Shown piece after piece: positions 15,051 to 23,992 of a stretch of DNA of 43,502 nt. The position numbers and the translations under genes were made by a program. The notes below the pieces were generated by a model that worked only from the letters and a program-made list of their open reading frames with translations, made no database searches and was not told the DNA's origin. Each line of letters begins with the position of its first letter. The stretch's first letter is position 1. Location of the stretch: the NCBI GenBank assembly GCA_005882335.1, contig VBAP01000007.1:1-43502 (forward strand). Direction: 5' to 3'. This DNA is from Candidatus Segetimicrobium genomatis. Its GTDB lineage: Bacteria > Sysuimicrobiota > Sysuimicrobiia > Sysuimicrobiales > Kaftiobacteriaceae.

Positions 15051-18000
15051 TCAGCTCAAGCTCTGGCGGCTCTGAGAGAGCTTGCGAGCGGTTTCAACAC
15101 GCCGGGCCAGCATCCCGGTGCGAAAAGAGCGTCGAAGCTCGGGGCTGTGCAGTTGCCCTTCGATGCGGTCCAGCAGATGCTCGGCCTGCCGGAACCGGGC
15201 CTCGGCCGCCGCCGGATCGTCTTGCCGGAGGCGTAGCTCATACCACGCCAGCTCCACCTCCACCAGCGCCGGCAGCATGGGCGTGCCTTCGAACGAGATG
15301 TCCTGGAACGTGTCTTCAGCGGATCGCAGATGCTGCTCGGCTTCGGCCAATCTGCCGCCGCGCATCGCCGACACGGCGAGCACCACATGGCTGATGCCGG
15401 ATCCCTCCTGGAATCCCCGTTCCCCCACGGCGGTCAAGAGGGTTTGGGCGGCTGCGGCCGCCCGAGTGGGGTGACCGGCCAACATCCATCCGTATCCGAT
15501 GTAGGCTCCGGCCAGCAGGAGATTATCGGCCCGCCGGTAGCGCTGCAGCGCGCTGTCGGCTTCTGCCAGCGCCTGAACCGCGCCGGTCACGTCCCCGCTG
15601 TGGAACAGCACGAAGCTCTTGATGGTCAGTACCGTCGGCAGTTCCTGTGGAGACCATGTCAGGCCCCGTTCGGCGTCGTGCACGCGCTCCTTCGCCTGGG
15701 TGACGTCCCCCGCCATCAGATGGGCTAACGCGCCCATCGCGGCGTCGCTGGCAGACATGTAGTCCAGTTCGCGGGCGATCGTTCGTGCCGCTTCACACAA
15801 CGCCGCTGCGCGATCGTAGCGGCCGATAAATAGGTAGACCTGCGACCGGAGGAAGTGTACCCACATCAGCCTGCGCCGGTCGCCGATTTCCTGGGCCAGG
15901 CTCTCCGACTTGTCCAGATACGCCGCCGCTGTGTCCAGGTGCCCCAGCCAGAGGTGCATCACCGCGATGTAACTGAGCGCCGTCGCCTCGCGCGACCGGT
16001 CGCTGGCGGCCCGCGCCTCGTCGAGGGCGCTCTGTGCCCACTGGAGCCCGTCGTCGAGCTCGAATGACATCAGGCGTGTCATCGATAGCAGATTCAGGGC
16101 TCCGGCGATCGCCCCGTGGTCACCGACCCGTTTCAGAGTGACCAGCGCGTCATGGGCGATGCGTCCGGCTTCAGTCAGACGGCCGGCATCCCAGTGCGCG
16201 GTGGCGATCTCCGTGAGGCACAAGCCCTCGGTGTGTCCGTCGCCGGCCCGGACCGCCAGCTGCCGGGCCTCCTCATATCCACGGATGATGTCGTCAATGG
16301 ACCGGTTATGCCGGCGGTGGTGCAGTCGCGTGATCTCATAGCGGAGCCGGGCTTCCGTCGCGAGGTCGCCGCGCGCCTGCGCCGTGGCCAGCACAGACTC
16401 GAAATCTCCCTGCGCGGCATCATATTCTCCCAAGAGTTGCAGCGCCTCCCCGCGCTTGCGTCGGACCGCGGCCATCTCGGTAGCGGCGCGAGTCTCAGCC
16501 CCCAGCGCCAGCGCCTGAGTGTACGCATCGGCGGCCCGGCGGTTGGCGAACAGTTGCCGGGCGCGATCCCCGGCGCGGATGAGATAGGCGACCGCCTTGC
16601 CCGCGTCCCCGGCGCTGCTCCAGTGGTAGGCCAGGAGGTCCACGACCTCATTGACACGCTGGCCAGAAGTCTGCTCTACCCACTGCGCCACTTTGGCGTG
16701 GGTGGGACCTCGGACGGCACGCGGCAGGCTAGCATAGGCCACTTCGCGTGTCAGCGCGTGTTTAAAGATGAACTCGCGATCCCCAGCCAGCGTGGATGAT
16801 GGCCGTTCCCGGAGCAAGTCCCGCCCCTCCAGCCGTTCCAGGAGCTGAGGCAGTTCCGTCCGGCCGACGCCCAACGCCATCAGAGTGCCTTCCCAGAAAA
16901 TTCGGCCGACGACCGAGGCGTACTGGAGCACCCGCTTCTCCTCATCGGGCAGGCGGTCCAGCCTGGCGGCCAGCACCCCCTGGATCGTATCTGGGAGGGG
17001 CAGCGAACCAATCGCGGCCGCCGCGCGCCACCGGCCGTCGCGTTGGACGATCGCGCCCATGTCCATGAGCATGTGCACGATCTCCTCGACGAAGAACGGA
17101 TTGCCCTCAGCCTTGGAGACGATCTCCAACCGTACCGACTCCGGCAAATCGTCCACGGCGAGGAGGGCGGCGACCAGCGCGCGCGACTCCGTCTCGGACA
17201 GCGCCTCCAGGCGCATCATCGCAGTGTTCCGACCGAGCCCACCAAACGGCGTCCGCCGCTCCAGCAGTTCGGGTCTCGCCAGGCACAGCAGCAGGACGGG
17301 GGAATCGTGCAGGTGTGACGCCGTGTACTCGACGAGTTCCAGCAGGCCGTCATCAGCCCAGTGCACATCCTCGAAGACCAACACCAGCGCCGCGCCGCCC
17401 GTAGACCTGGCCAGGAGATACCGCCGCCAGGAGGCGAACGCCTCTTCTCGAGCGCTCTTGGGATCAACTCCGGCCATCGGCGAATCTGGGAAGACCAGCC
17501 CAACGAGGAACCCCAACGCCGCCGCGGCGCGTTTGGATCCATCGGGAAGCCAGCGAGTGACGGTGTCGAGGAGCTTCATCCTGGCTGCGTCGGCTGGATC
17601 GCCGTCCATGATCTGAGCGTCCTGCTTAAAGATCTCCGCAACCGGCGCGAACGCAAGCCCGTCCCCGTACGGCAGGCAACGACCCTTGCGGATGGCCGGT
17701 GGTTCGGGCAGCGCGCGCAGCAGGGACGCGAATTCTTGCTGCAGCCGCGACTTGCCGACGCCGGGCGCGCCGACAATCGTGACGAGATGTGTTTGCCGCT
17801 CCCGCGCCACGCGATCGTAGAGACGGAGCAACAGGTCCATCTCTTCGCCGCGGCCGATCAAGGGAGCCTGAAGGCCCGGGATACCCCGCTGCGTCCGCTC
17901 GGGGCGTAGCCCGATCACCTCCCACGCTTCGATGGGCTGGGCCTTGCCCCGGAGCATCAACGGTCCCAGCGAACTGGTCTCCACGACGCCGCGGACCAGC

Positions 18001-18467
18001 CGTTCCGTCCGGGGAGCAAGAAGGATGCTCCCGGCCTTGGCCTGCTGCTGGAGACGGGCGGCGACGTTGATCGCGTCCGCGGCCAGCCGGAACTCTCCCA
18101 GCACTCCACCTTTGGGGTCAGCGACGACTTCGCCGGTGTTGACGGCAATGCGCATCGACAGCCGGGATCGGCCTTCCGCCGCGAGCCGGGTATTCAACTC
18201 CGCCAGCGCATCGCGGGCGGCCAGCGCGGCCCGGACGGCTCGTTCGGCATCGTCTTCGTGGACCTCGGGCAACCCGAAGATGGCGAGCGCGGCATCCCCC
18301 AGGTACTTTTCCACCGTGCCTCCGAATCGCCGGACTTCCGCGGCCACAAGATTGTAAAAGCGGCTCAGGACGGCGCGCAGGTCCTCCGGATCCAGCGTCT
18401 CCGCCAGCGCCGTCGATTCCACGAGATCAGCGAACATCACTGTGACGACCCGCCGCTCCTCGGACAC
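15051..18467 (-). CDS. Class III nucleotidyl cyclase with AAA ATPase and TPR-like sensor domains
   Basis: This 1138-residue cytoplasmic protein starts with a class III cyclase domain. Metal Asp14 lies in VMFADLVEST and Asp58 in EKYLGDAALAIFG, and the dimer region NTGEVVAD is near 115. A large ATPase domain follows, with Walker A GAPGVGKSR near 232 and Walker B LVLVFEDVHWAD near 362. The rest, from about 600, is alpha-helical repeats of TPR type (LGEYDAAQGDFESVL, LGHLDTAAAYLDKSESLA). This is the arrangement of signalling ATPases in the MalT/LuxR-like STAND group coupled to a cyclase. The start is GTG at 18467. It is convergent with the hydroxylase gene, with only one base between the stops. 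The ligand is unknown. Confidence 0.9.
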   Translation of the reverse strand: MSEERRVVTVMFADLVESTALAETLDPEDLRAVLSRFYNLVAAEVRRFGGTVEKYLGDAALAIFGLPEVHEDDAERAVRAALAARDALAELNTRLAAEGRSRLSMRIAVNTGEVVADPKGGVLGEFRLAADAINVAARLQQQAKAGSILLAPRTERLVRGVVETSSLGPLMLRGKAQPIEAWEVIGLRPERTQRGIPGLQAPLIGRGEEMDLLLRLYDRVARERQTHLVTIVGAPGVGKSRLQQEFASLLRALPEPPAIRKGRCLPYGDGLAFAPVAEIFKQDAQIMDGDPADAARMKLLDTVTRWLPDGSKRAAAALGFLVGLVFPDSPMAGVDPKSAREEAFASWRRYLLARSTGGAALVLVFEDVHWADDGLLELVEYTASHLHDSPVLLLCLARPELLERRTPFGGLGRNTAMMRLEALSETESRALVAALLAVDDLPESVRLEIVSKAEGNPFFVEEIVHMLMDMGAIVQRDGRWRAAAAIGSLPLPDTIQGVLAARLDRLPDEEKRVLQYASVVGRIFWEGTLMALGVGRTELPQLLERLEGRDLLRERPSSTLAGDREFIFKHALTREVAYASLPRAVRGPTHAKVAQWVEQTSGQRVNEVVDLLAYHWSSAGDAGKAVAYLIRAGDRARQLFANRRAADAYTQALALGAETRAATEMAAVRRKRGEALQLLGEYDAAQGDFESVLATAQARGDLATEARLRYEITRLHHRRHNRSIDDIIRGYEEARQLAVRAGDGHTEGLCLTEIATAHWDAGRLTEAGRIAHDALVTLKRVGDHGAIAGALNLLSMTRLMSFELDDGLQWAQSALDEARAASDRSREATALSYIAVMHLWLGHLDTAAAYLDKSESLAQEIGDRRRLMWVHFLRSQVYLFIGRYDRAAALCEAARTIARELDYMSASDAAMGALAHLMAGDVTQAKERVHDAERGLTWSPQELPTVLTIKSFVLFHSGDVTGAVQALAEADSALQRYRRADNLLLAGAYIGYGWMLAGHPTRAAAAAQTLLTAVGERGFQEGSGISHVVLAVSAMRGGRLAEAEQHLRSAEDTFQDISFEGTPMLPALVEVELAWYELRLRQDDPAAAEARFRQAEHLLDRIEGQLHSPELRRSFRTGMLARRVETARKLSQSRQSLS

Positions 18468-18588
18468 GCCGCGTTGTTTGGACGCGGGCGCGGGCGAATC
18501 CTTTGGAGGGGATCAGTGGGCGGAAACGGCGCGTGCCACGTCGAAGTCTGGTCATGTCCCATTCACCAGCGGTTTGGGGAGGTGATGG

Positions 18589-19050
18589 ATGAGTTCCTAT
18601 TTGATCTTAAAGTACATTCATGTCCTGGCCGTCATCGTCGCGGTCGGCACAAACGCCACCTACGGCGTCTGGATGGCACTCGGAGCGCGTCAGCCCGACT
18701 CCCTGCGGGCCATCTTGAGCGGGGTGGGCTTTCTGGACAACCGCATCGCCAACCCCGCCTACGGTCTCCTGTTGATCACCGGGTTGGCAATGCTCTATGC
18801 GGGCCACCTGTTTGTGTCGACCCCGTGGATCGCGACAGCGCTGGGGCTGTATGTGGTTGCCATGGCGCTCGGGGCCAGGGGTGCCACCCCCGCACTGCGC
18901 ACCCAATTGCAAGCCCTCGAGTCAGGGGGCCTGCAGTCCGAACGCTACCAGCGCGCCGCAGCCCGTGGCCGCACGCTGGGCGTGATCTTCATGGTCCTCG
19001 TGCTGGTCATCACCTTCCTCATGGTGGCCAAGCCCGCGCTCTGGGGCTAG
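18589..19050 (+). CDS. DUF2269-type integral membrane protein
   Basis: This 153-residue protein has four hydrophobic segments (about 5-25, 50-72, 78-96, 128-150). It contains the KYIHVLAVIVAVGTNATYGVWM opening and DNRIANPAYGLLLITGLAM, which match my memory of predicted membrane proteins of the DUF2269 group. Function is unknown. GGGGAGGTGATGG directly precedes the ATG at 18589. It heads a plus-strand run with a glyoxalase-like protein, an LLM oxidoreductase and a propeller protein, each separated by fewer than 25 bases, so these four are probably one operon. Confidence 0.75.
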   Translation: MSSYLILKYIHVLAVIVAVGTNATYGVWMALGARQPDSLRAILSGVGFLDNRIANPAYGLLLITGLAMLYAGHLFVSTPWIATALGLYVVAMALGARGATPALRTQLQALESGGLQSERYQRAAARGRTLGVIFMVLVLVITFLMVAKPALWG

Positions 19051-19070
19051 GCATACCGCCGGGGACATCT

Positions 19071-19910
19071 GTGCCGACTCTGTCACTCTCGCTTGACCAC
19101 GTCGTCATCTTCGTCGAAGATCTGCGCCGCGCTTCGGAGGATTACGCGGCGCTGGGGTTCACCGTGGTGCCGGGCGGAGTGCACGCGGGTGCGCTTACGC
19201 ACAACGCCCTCATCCCATTCGCCGATGGCCGGTACCTGGAGTTGCTGGCGCTGACGGTATCTTGGAAACGCCGGGCGTTGCGGATGCTCGCCCGCGGCGG
19301 CTTGGAAGGCATCCTGATGCGGCGGTCGCCGCTGCTGGGCCGCGCGATCCGGAGGATCCGATCAGGGGAGGGACTCGCCGACTTCGCACTGGCATGCTCC
19401 CCGCTGGCCGAGGTGGTGGGAGTGGGCGAGATCGATGGGCCGGTGAGTGGAGGCCGCGTTCGCCCCGATGGGCAGAAGTTGTCGTGGCGGCTGGCCTTCC
19501 CGCGTGCGCCGGTGCTGCCATTTTTGATTGAGGATGTAACTCCCCGACACCTGCGGGTGCCGGGCAATGTTATCCATCCGAATGGAGCAGCCGGCGTCCA
19601 GGCGCTGACCGTCGCCACGGGAAGCTTTGACCGGGCGGTCGCGCACTATCAGACCCTGCTCGGCCGCGAACCATTCGAGACGGTGGCGCCTATTCCCCGC
19701 TCGCTGGGAGTCGAATTCCGGCTGAATGGTGTCGTGATCCGGCTGATGGCGCCGATCGGGCCCGCGCATCCTCTGCGCGCGTCGCTGGCCCGCAGGGGCG
19801 AAGGCCTGTACGGGGTCGTGCTGAGTGCGGATCGGGCGGCCAATCTCGATCCGGCGCGCACCCATGGGGCGCAGATCACGCTGGCTCATCCCAGAAATTC
19901 GACAAGCTGA
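19071..19910 (+). CDS. Glyoxalase-like (VOC superfamily) protein, two-domain
   Basis: This protein of 279 residues starts at GTG 19071 with LSLSLDHVVIFVEDLRRASEDYAALGF, the first beta-alpha-beta unit of a VOC fold. A second unit begins near residue 160 (GVQALTVATGSFDRAVAHYQTLLG). It resembles the glyoxalase-like domain family (Pfam Glyoxalase_3). VOC proteins bind a metal and act as lyases, dioxygenases or resistance proteins, and the substrate here is unknown. The long frame upstream of 19071 overlaps two other genes and is not part of this protein. Confidence 0.8.
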   Translation: MPTLSLSLDHVVIFVEDLRRASEDYAALGFTVVPGGVHAGALTHNALIPFADGRYLELLALTVSWKRRALRMLARGGLEGILMRRSPLLGRAIRRIRSGEGLADFALACSPLAEVVGVGEIDGPVSGGRVRPDGQKLSWRLAFPRAPVLPFLIEDVTPRHLRVPGNVIHPNGAAGVQALTVATGSFDRAVAHYQTLLGREPFETVAPIPRSLGVEFRLNGVVIRLMAPIGPAHPLRASLARRGEGLYGVVLSADRAANLDPARTHGAQITLAHPRNSTS

Positions 19911-19920
19911 GGACGCCTCG

Positions 19921-20907
19921 ATGGATATTGCGATCATGGTGGAAGGCCAGGACGGACTGACCTGGTCCCGGTGGCAGGGAATCGCCAAGGCGGTGGAACG
20001 TCTACGCTTTGCGGGGCTGTACCGGTCCGACCACTTCACCAATGCGATTCCGCCGGACAAAGATTCCCTGGAGTTGTGGACATCGCTGACCTGGCTGGCA
20101 TCCCACACCAGACGGATCGAGTTTGGACCGCTGTGCACGCCGACGTCGTTCCGCCACCCGGCGTTCACGGCGCGCATGGCGGCGGCCGTCGACGACCTCT
20201 CCGGCGGGCGGCTCACGTTGGGGCTGGGTGCCGGCTGGCAGGACCGGGAACATGCCAACTTTGGGTTCGACCTGTTGAGCATGAAGGAGCGGTTTGTGCG
20301 ATTTGACGAGTCGCTGGGGGTGATCTCGCGGCTGCTGGCCGGTGACGACCCTGTCACGTTCTCCGGCCGATACTACCGGCTGCGCGAAGGCATCCTGCTT
20401 CCCCGACCGCAGCGTCCCGGCGGACCCCCGATCCTCGTCGGCGGAAACGGGACGCGGCGGACGTTGCCTCTGGCGGCGCGGTATGCGACGGAGTGGAATG
20501 CCACGTTTCAAACTCCAGAGAATTTCGCCCGGCTCAGCCGGCGCCTCGATGATCTGCTGGCGGCGCGAGGCCAAAGCCCGTCATCGGTACGGCGATCGAT
20601 GATGACGGGGTTGGTGTTTGGACGAGACGACGCCGCGGTGCGGCGCAAGATCGCCGAGCGCGGCCGCTCGCTCGAGGAGTCGCGCAGCCGCGGTGTGATC
20701 GTGGGCGTGCCGGCCCAGATCACAGATCAGCTCAGCGCGTTGCAGAACGCCGGGGTCCAGCGGGTGATGCTGCAGTGGTTCGACCTCGACGACCTGGAAG
20801 GGCTGGAAGAGTTTGCGGAGTTGGTGGCACGACCGTTTGGGAGAAAGAGGACGCGGTCACGCCGTCAGGCCGTCGCGCAGTCGCGGCAGGAACGGGGGAG
20901 GACCTGA
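19921..20907 (+). CDS. LLM-class (F420-type) flavin-dependent oxidoreductase
   Basis: This protein of 328 residues has a luciferase-like TIM-barrel fold. Marks include MDIAIMVEGQDGLTW at the start, ARMAAAVDDLSGGRLTLGLGAGWQDREH near 86-113 and RPGGPPILVGGNGTRRTLPLAARYATEWN near 160-190. Members of this group use F420 or FMN to reduce or oxygenate small organics. Which cofactor is used cannot be decided here. The C-terminal 20 residues are Arg-rich. Eleven bases separate it from the upstream VOC gene and four from the downstream propeller gene, which points to joint expression. Confidence 0.85.
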   Translation: MDIAIMVEGQDGLTWSRWQGIAKAVERLRFAGLYRSDHFTNAIPPDKDSLELWTSLTWLASHTRRIEFGPLCTPTSFRHPAFTARMAAAVDDLSGGRLTLGLGAGWQDREHANFGFDLLSMKERFVRFDESLGVISRLLAGDDPVTFSGRYYRLREGILLPRPQRPGGPPILVGGNGTRRTLPLAARYATEWNATFQTPENFARLSRRLDDLLAARGQSPSSVRRSMMTGLVFGRDDAAVRRKIAERGRSLEESRSRGVIVGVPAQITDQLSALQNAGVQRVMLQWFDLDDLEGLEEFAELVARPFGRKRTRSRRQAVAQSRQERGRT

Positions 20908-20911
20908 GACC

Positions 20912-21892
20912 ATGCGACGGTTGTTGCCGGTTCTGGCGATCGGGGGAGGGATGCTGGTCCTTCTCTGCCAAAGCGGCTCTGTCGCCGCGCCCGGAGGTTA
21001 CACGCTCCAGGAGTACCCTGTACCCGGAGGCTCGCATCCGCACGACGTGGCTCCGGCCGCCGATGGCGGAATCTGGTACACGGCACAGACTGCGGGCGAG
21101 CTGGGCCATCTGGATCCGGCGACCGGGAAGACCAAGCCCATCAAGCTGGGGGAGCGGTCAGCGCCGCACGGCGTGATCGTGGGGCCCGACGGGGCCCCGT
21201 GGATCACCGACGGAGGGCTCAACGCCATCGTGCGCGTCGACCCGAAGACGAGCAGCGTGCAGCGGTACCCGTTGCCGTCGGAGGCAGGCTGGGCGAACCT
21301 GAACACCGCCACCTTCGATAGTCGCGGTCTCCTATGGTTCACCGGCCAAAACGGGGTGTACGGACGTCTCGATCCAAGGACGGGAAGGGTGGACGTGTTT
21401 GATGCGCCACGGGGCCGCGGGCCGTACGGCATTTGCACAACACCCGACGGATCTGTATACTACGCGTCTCTCGCCGGCAACTACATCGCCCGGATCAATG
21501 CCGCCGGTGGCGGCGTGACGGTCCTGGAACCGCCGGCTGCCCGGCAAGGCGCGCGGCGGGTGTGGGCGGATTCGAGGGGCCGCCTCTGGGTCAGTGAGTG
21601 GAACGCCGGCCAGATCGCGCTGTATGATCCGGGGACCGGCCGCTGGCGGGAGTGGCGCCTGCCGGGATCCAATCCGATGGCCTATGCCGTGTATGTGGAC
21701 GATCACGATATGGTCTGGGTGAGCGACTGGGGAGCCAATGCGCTGGTTCAGTTCGATCCGGCGCATGAAACATTCGACGTCCTGAAACTGCCCAGCGCAC
21801 AGGCCGGGGTGCGTCAACTGCTCGGCAGGTCTGGTGAAGTCTGGGGAGCGGAATCCGGAGTGAATAAGCTAGTTGTCGTTCGCCGCAAATGA
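20912..21892 (+). CDS. Exported beta-propeller, virginiamycin B lyase-like
   Basis: This 326-residue protein has a signal peptide (MRRLLPVLAIGGGMLVLLCQ; a Cys at 20 followed by SGSVAAP). About seven propeller blades follow, with repeated PHDVAPAADGGIWYT, PHGVIVGPDGAPWITD and PYGICTTPDGSVYYAS elements. This is the streptogramin/virginiamycin B lyase (Vgb) repeat pattern. Most such proteins in environmental bacteria are unlikely to be resistance enzymes and may be generic periplasmic propellers. GGGGGAGG precedes the start. It is the last gene before a convergent hairpin-forming repeat. Confidence 0.8.
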   Translation: MRRLLPVLAIGGGMLVLLCQSGSVAAPGGYTLQEYPVPGGSHPHDVAPAADGGIWYTAQTAGELGHLDPATGKTKPIKLGERSAPHGVIVGPDGAPWITDGGLNAIVRVDPKTSSVQRYPLPSEAGWANLNTATFDSRGLLWFTGQNGVYGRLDPRTGRVDVFDAPRGRGPYGICTTPDGSVYYASLAGNYIARINAAGGGVTVLEPPAARQGARRVWADSRGRLWVSEWNAGQIALYDPGTGRWREWRLPGSNPMAYAVYVDDHDMVWVSDWGANALVQFDPAHETFDVLKLPSAQAGVRQLLGRSGEVWGAESGVNKLVVVRRK

Positions 21893-21897
21893 CACTA

Positions 21898-21996
21898 CGG
21901 GGACCGATGCCCATGGACCAGGGTACCCAGATGCCCAGGGACCACGCGGACATGACATTCGAGGTAGGCCTGGTCCCACGGTCCCCGGGTACCCGG
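21898..21996. repeat. Mirrored repeat element F between convergent genes
   Basis: The left arm contains CGGGGACCG (21898-21906) and TGGACCAGG (21914-21922), with related GGGTACCC, TGCCCA and GGGACCA units. The right arm contains CCTGGTCCC (21969-21977) and CGGTCCCCG (21979-21987), then GGGTACCCGG followed by TTTT. The matching pairs would fold the whole gap into a long hairpin between the propeller gene and the convergent VWA gene, so it may terminate transcription from both sides. It resembles elements A, B, D and E in build but has less regular units. Confidence 0.65.
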
Positions 21997-21998
21997 TT

Positions 21999-22970
21999 TT
22001 ATGTTCCCAGTGGGTGCACTCGAAGCCAGGACGCAGCGAGCGCGGCGGCCAGCAGGAGGGCAGCAAGACCCGCGACCGCGGCCGATACCTCCGTCGGTCG
22101 ACGCTCCCATCCCAGGCTGCGCGCCAGCTTCCGGTACACGTCGTGCAGGCCCTGTGCCGACGACGCATGATAGTATGTCCCGCCCGTCCGGCTCGCCATG
22201 GCCTGGAGGGTTTCCTCATCGAGTGTGCCGCCGATCGTCCAGGTGTTGTCCGGTGTCACACGCGCGCCCACACCGACGGTGTACACCGTGACCTGCTGCT
22301 GCGCCGCCAGATCGGCGGCCAGGAGCGGATCGATCCCCGCGTTGCTACGGCCATCGGAGAGCAGCACCACCATCCCGGGTGGTAGGGGAGTCGCGGGCAG
22401 CGCCGGCAGGGTGCCATCAGCATTCGGCCGCACGCGGCCGGGGAGTGCCGCGACGGCTTCAATCAGCCCGTCGCCGATTGCGGTCCGGCGCGCCGTACTG
22501 ACGCCATCGATCAGCGCCTCGATGCGGGCATGCTCAGTTCCCGGCGGTGCGAGCAGGACTGTGTATCCCGCGAACACAACGAGCCCGGCGCGCACGCTCG
22601 CTGGGAGGGACCGCAGGAAGGCTTTCGCTGAAGATTTCGCCGCCTCGAGGCGCGATGGGGCAATGTCGGTCGAGCGCATGCTGCCGCTGACATCTAAGGC
22701 GAGCATGATGGCCGAGCGGTTGGCCGGAACCGGCAACGGCAGCACCGGCCGGGCGGCCGATACCATCAGCAGGGCGAGCGAGATCGCGAGCAGCATGGGC
22801 GGCAGGTGCCGCAACCTGCTGGGGCGATGGGCAGCGATGAGCGCCGTGGTCGTCGAAAAGATCACCGCATAGCGACTCGCCCGCCTGAGCAATCGCGCGT
22901 ATCCGGCGGCGAGCAGAGGGAGACTCAACAACGCCCACAGGAACGCCGGCCATGCAAAGGTCAGATCCAT
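21999..22970 (-). CDS. VWA-domain membrane protein (BatA-like)
   Basis: This 323-residue protein has an N-terminal transmembrane segment (DLTFAWPAFLWALLSLPLLAAGYA), a second one near 55-75, and a von Willebrand A domain. The MIDAS motif DVSGSM is followed by the later TAIGDGLIEAV and LLSDGRSNAG elements. A C-terminal helix lies near 295-312. BatA/BatB-like proteins sit in the inner membrane, often next to MoxR ATPases, but none is in this window. The start ATG at 22970 is chosen because the membrane segment begins there. The frame stays open further upstream, but that part runs into the divergent gene. Confidence 0.85.
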   Translation of the reverse strand: MDLTFAWPAFLWALLSLPLLAAGYARLLRRASRYAVIFSTTTALIAAHRPSRLRHLPPMLLAISLALLMVSAARPVLPLPVPANRSAIMLALDVSGSMRSTDIAPSRLEAAKSSAKAFLRSLPASVRAGLVVFAGYTVLLAPPGTEHARIEALIDGVSTARRTAIGDGLIEAVAALPGRVRPNADGTLPALPATPLPPGMVVLLSDGRSNAGIDPLLAADLAAQQQVTVYTVGVGARVTPDNTWTIGGTLDEETLQAMASRTGGTYYHASSAQGLHDVYRKLARSLGWERRPTEVSAAVAGLAALLLAAALAASWLRVHPLGT

Positions 22971-23115
22971 GCCAGTCGAGTGAGGCGTTCGATGTGAGAA
23001 AGCCGGGGCCCTGCGCCCGGCGGTCGGAGGGTCGGGCCGTGGCCCGGTCGCGGAGCTCCTTTGTCGAGTGGAACGGAGCTGGTCCCCACAATCGTTACTC
23101 GTGTGGAGGCTTCTC

Positions 23116-23619
23116 GTGGTGACAAAGATCAAGATGCGGCCGGACGCTGGCACGGCGTCGTCTTTGCGCCGGCATCTCATCCTGGCAGGCATCGTGGTGG
23201 TCGTAGGAGTCCTTGCTGCAACCGCTGTGGCGCTCATGCCGCGAGCGAAGCTCCCGCAGGTCGGGGACCACTGGCACGCCCGCTACCTCGTGGTCATCTG
23301 CGGAAAGCCGGTGCCCGACATGCCGTTTACGCGAGGGTCGATCCACACGCAGGGAGACGGCGTGATCCATGTGGAGCCGAAGACGAGAGCCGAGGCTGGA
23401 CGCAATGCGAATCTCGGACGGTTCTTTGCCACCGCCGGCGTCACATTTGTCCGAGATCAGATCGCGTTTCCCACGGGCCAGATCTACCGAGATGGCGATC
23501 GCTGCCCCGATGGCACCGCAGGACACATTCGGCTCCTGGTCAACGGACGGCCTCACCGCGCTTTCGAGCGCTATGTGCCCTCTGACGGAGATACGATCGT
23601 CGTCCAGTTCGGTTTGTAG
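23116..23619 (+). CDS. Membrane-anchored protein with His-rich HWH and IHTQGDGVIH motifs
   Basis: This 167-residue protein has an N-terminal hydrophobic anchor (about 20-40) and an extracytoplasmic part. Its marked features are GDHWHARYLVVICGKPVPD, then GSIHTQGDGVIHVEP, NANLGRFF and two Cys residues (ICG and RCPDG). I recall similar HWHA...HTHGDGxIH proteins in Actinobacteria and Chloroflexota as uncharacterised. The histidine spacing suggests metal binding. It stands two bases before a CopC gene, and a CopC-CopD gene follows, which supports a copper-related role, but this is inference. The start GTG at 23116 has GGAGG seven bases upstream. Confidence 0.7.
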   Translation: MVTKIKMRPDAGTASSLRRHLILAGIVVVVGVLAATAVALMPRAKLPQVGDHWHARYLVVICGKPVPDMPFTRGSIHTQGDGVIHVEPKTRAEAGRNANLGRFFATAGVTFVRDQIAFPTGQIYRDGDRCPDGTAGHIRLLVNGRPHRAFERYVPSDGDTIVVQFGL

Positions 23620-23620
23620 T

Positions 23621-23989
23621 ATGCAGATCCTCACCCTGCTGACGCTGACGGTCGTCCTGGCCGTGCCGGCAGGATTGTGGGCGCACGCCACACTGGTGCG
23701 CTCGGAGCCCAAAGCCGGTGCCGTCCTGACCGGTCCGCCCACAGTGGTCCGGGCATGGTTTGACGACGAACTCGACCCGGACCGAAGCACGATAGGCGTG
23801 TGGGACGTCCGCGAGCATCGCGTGGACGACGGTGGCGGGGGCGTGGACCTGAGTGACCTGGACCGGAAGTCGATGATGGCGCGCCTGCGAGCGGTCGGTG
23901 CAGGAACGTACACCGTCCGCTGGCGGGCCGTCTCCGCCGATGATGGGTTCGTGGCTCAGGGAAGCTTCGCGTTCGCCGTGAAGCGGTAG
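23621..23989 (+). CDS. CopC-domain exported protein
   Basis: This protein of 122 residues has a signal peptide ending at LWA, so the mature protein would begin with His (HATLVRSEPKAGAVL), as in CopC where the N-terminal His binds Cu(II). The fold ends TYTVRWRAVSADDGFVAQGSFAFAV. In canonical CopC the sequence is DGHxxxG. Here the His is replaced by Phe, so a copper ligand is missing. It lies between the HWH protein and the CopC-CopD fusion, with gaps of one and three bases, and should be co-translated with them. Confidence 0.85.
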   Translation: MQILTLLTLTVVLAVPAGLWAHATLVRSEPKAGAVLTGPPTVVRAWFDDELDPDRSTIGVWDVREHRVDDGGGGVDLSDLDRKSMMARLRAVGAGTYTVRWRAVSADDGFVAQGSFAFAVKR

Positions 23990-23992
23990 CCG

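Noticed and set aside
18258-19070. Long in-frame extension upstream of the glyoxalase-like gene
   Set aside because: It overlaps the start of the cyclase gene and the whole DUF2269 gene; the VOC fold begins right after GTG 19071.
22971-23237. Upstream extension of the VWA protein
   Set aside because: It runs under the divergent HWH gene and is low in recognisable structure; the membrane segment begins at ATG 22970.
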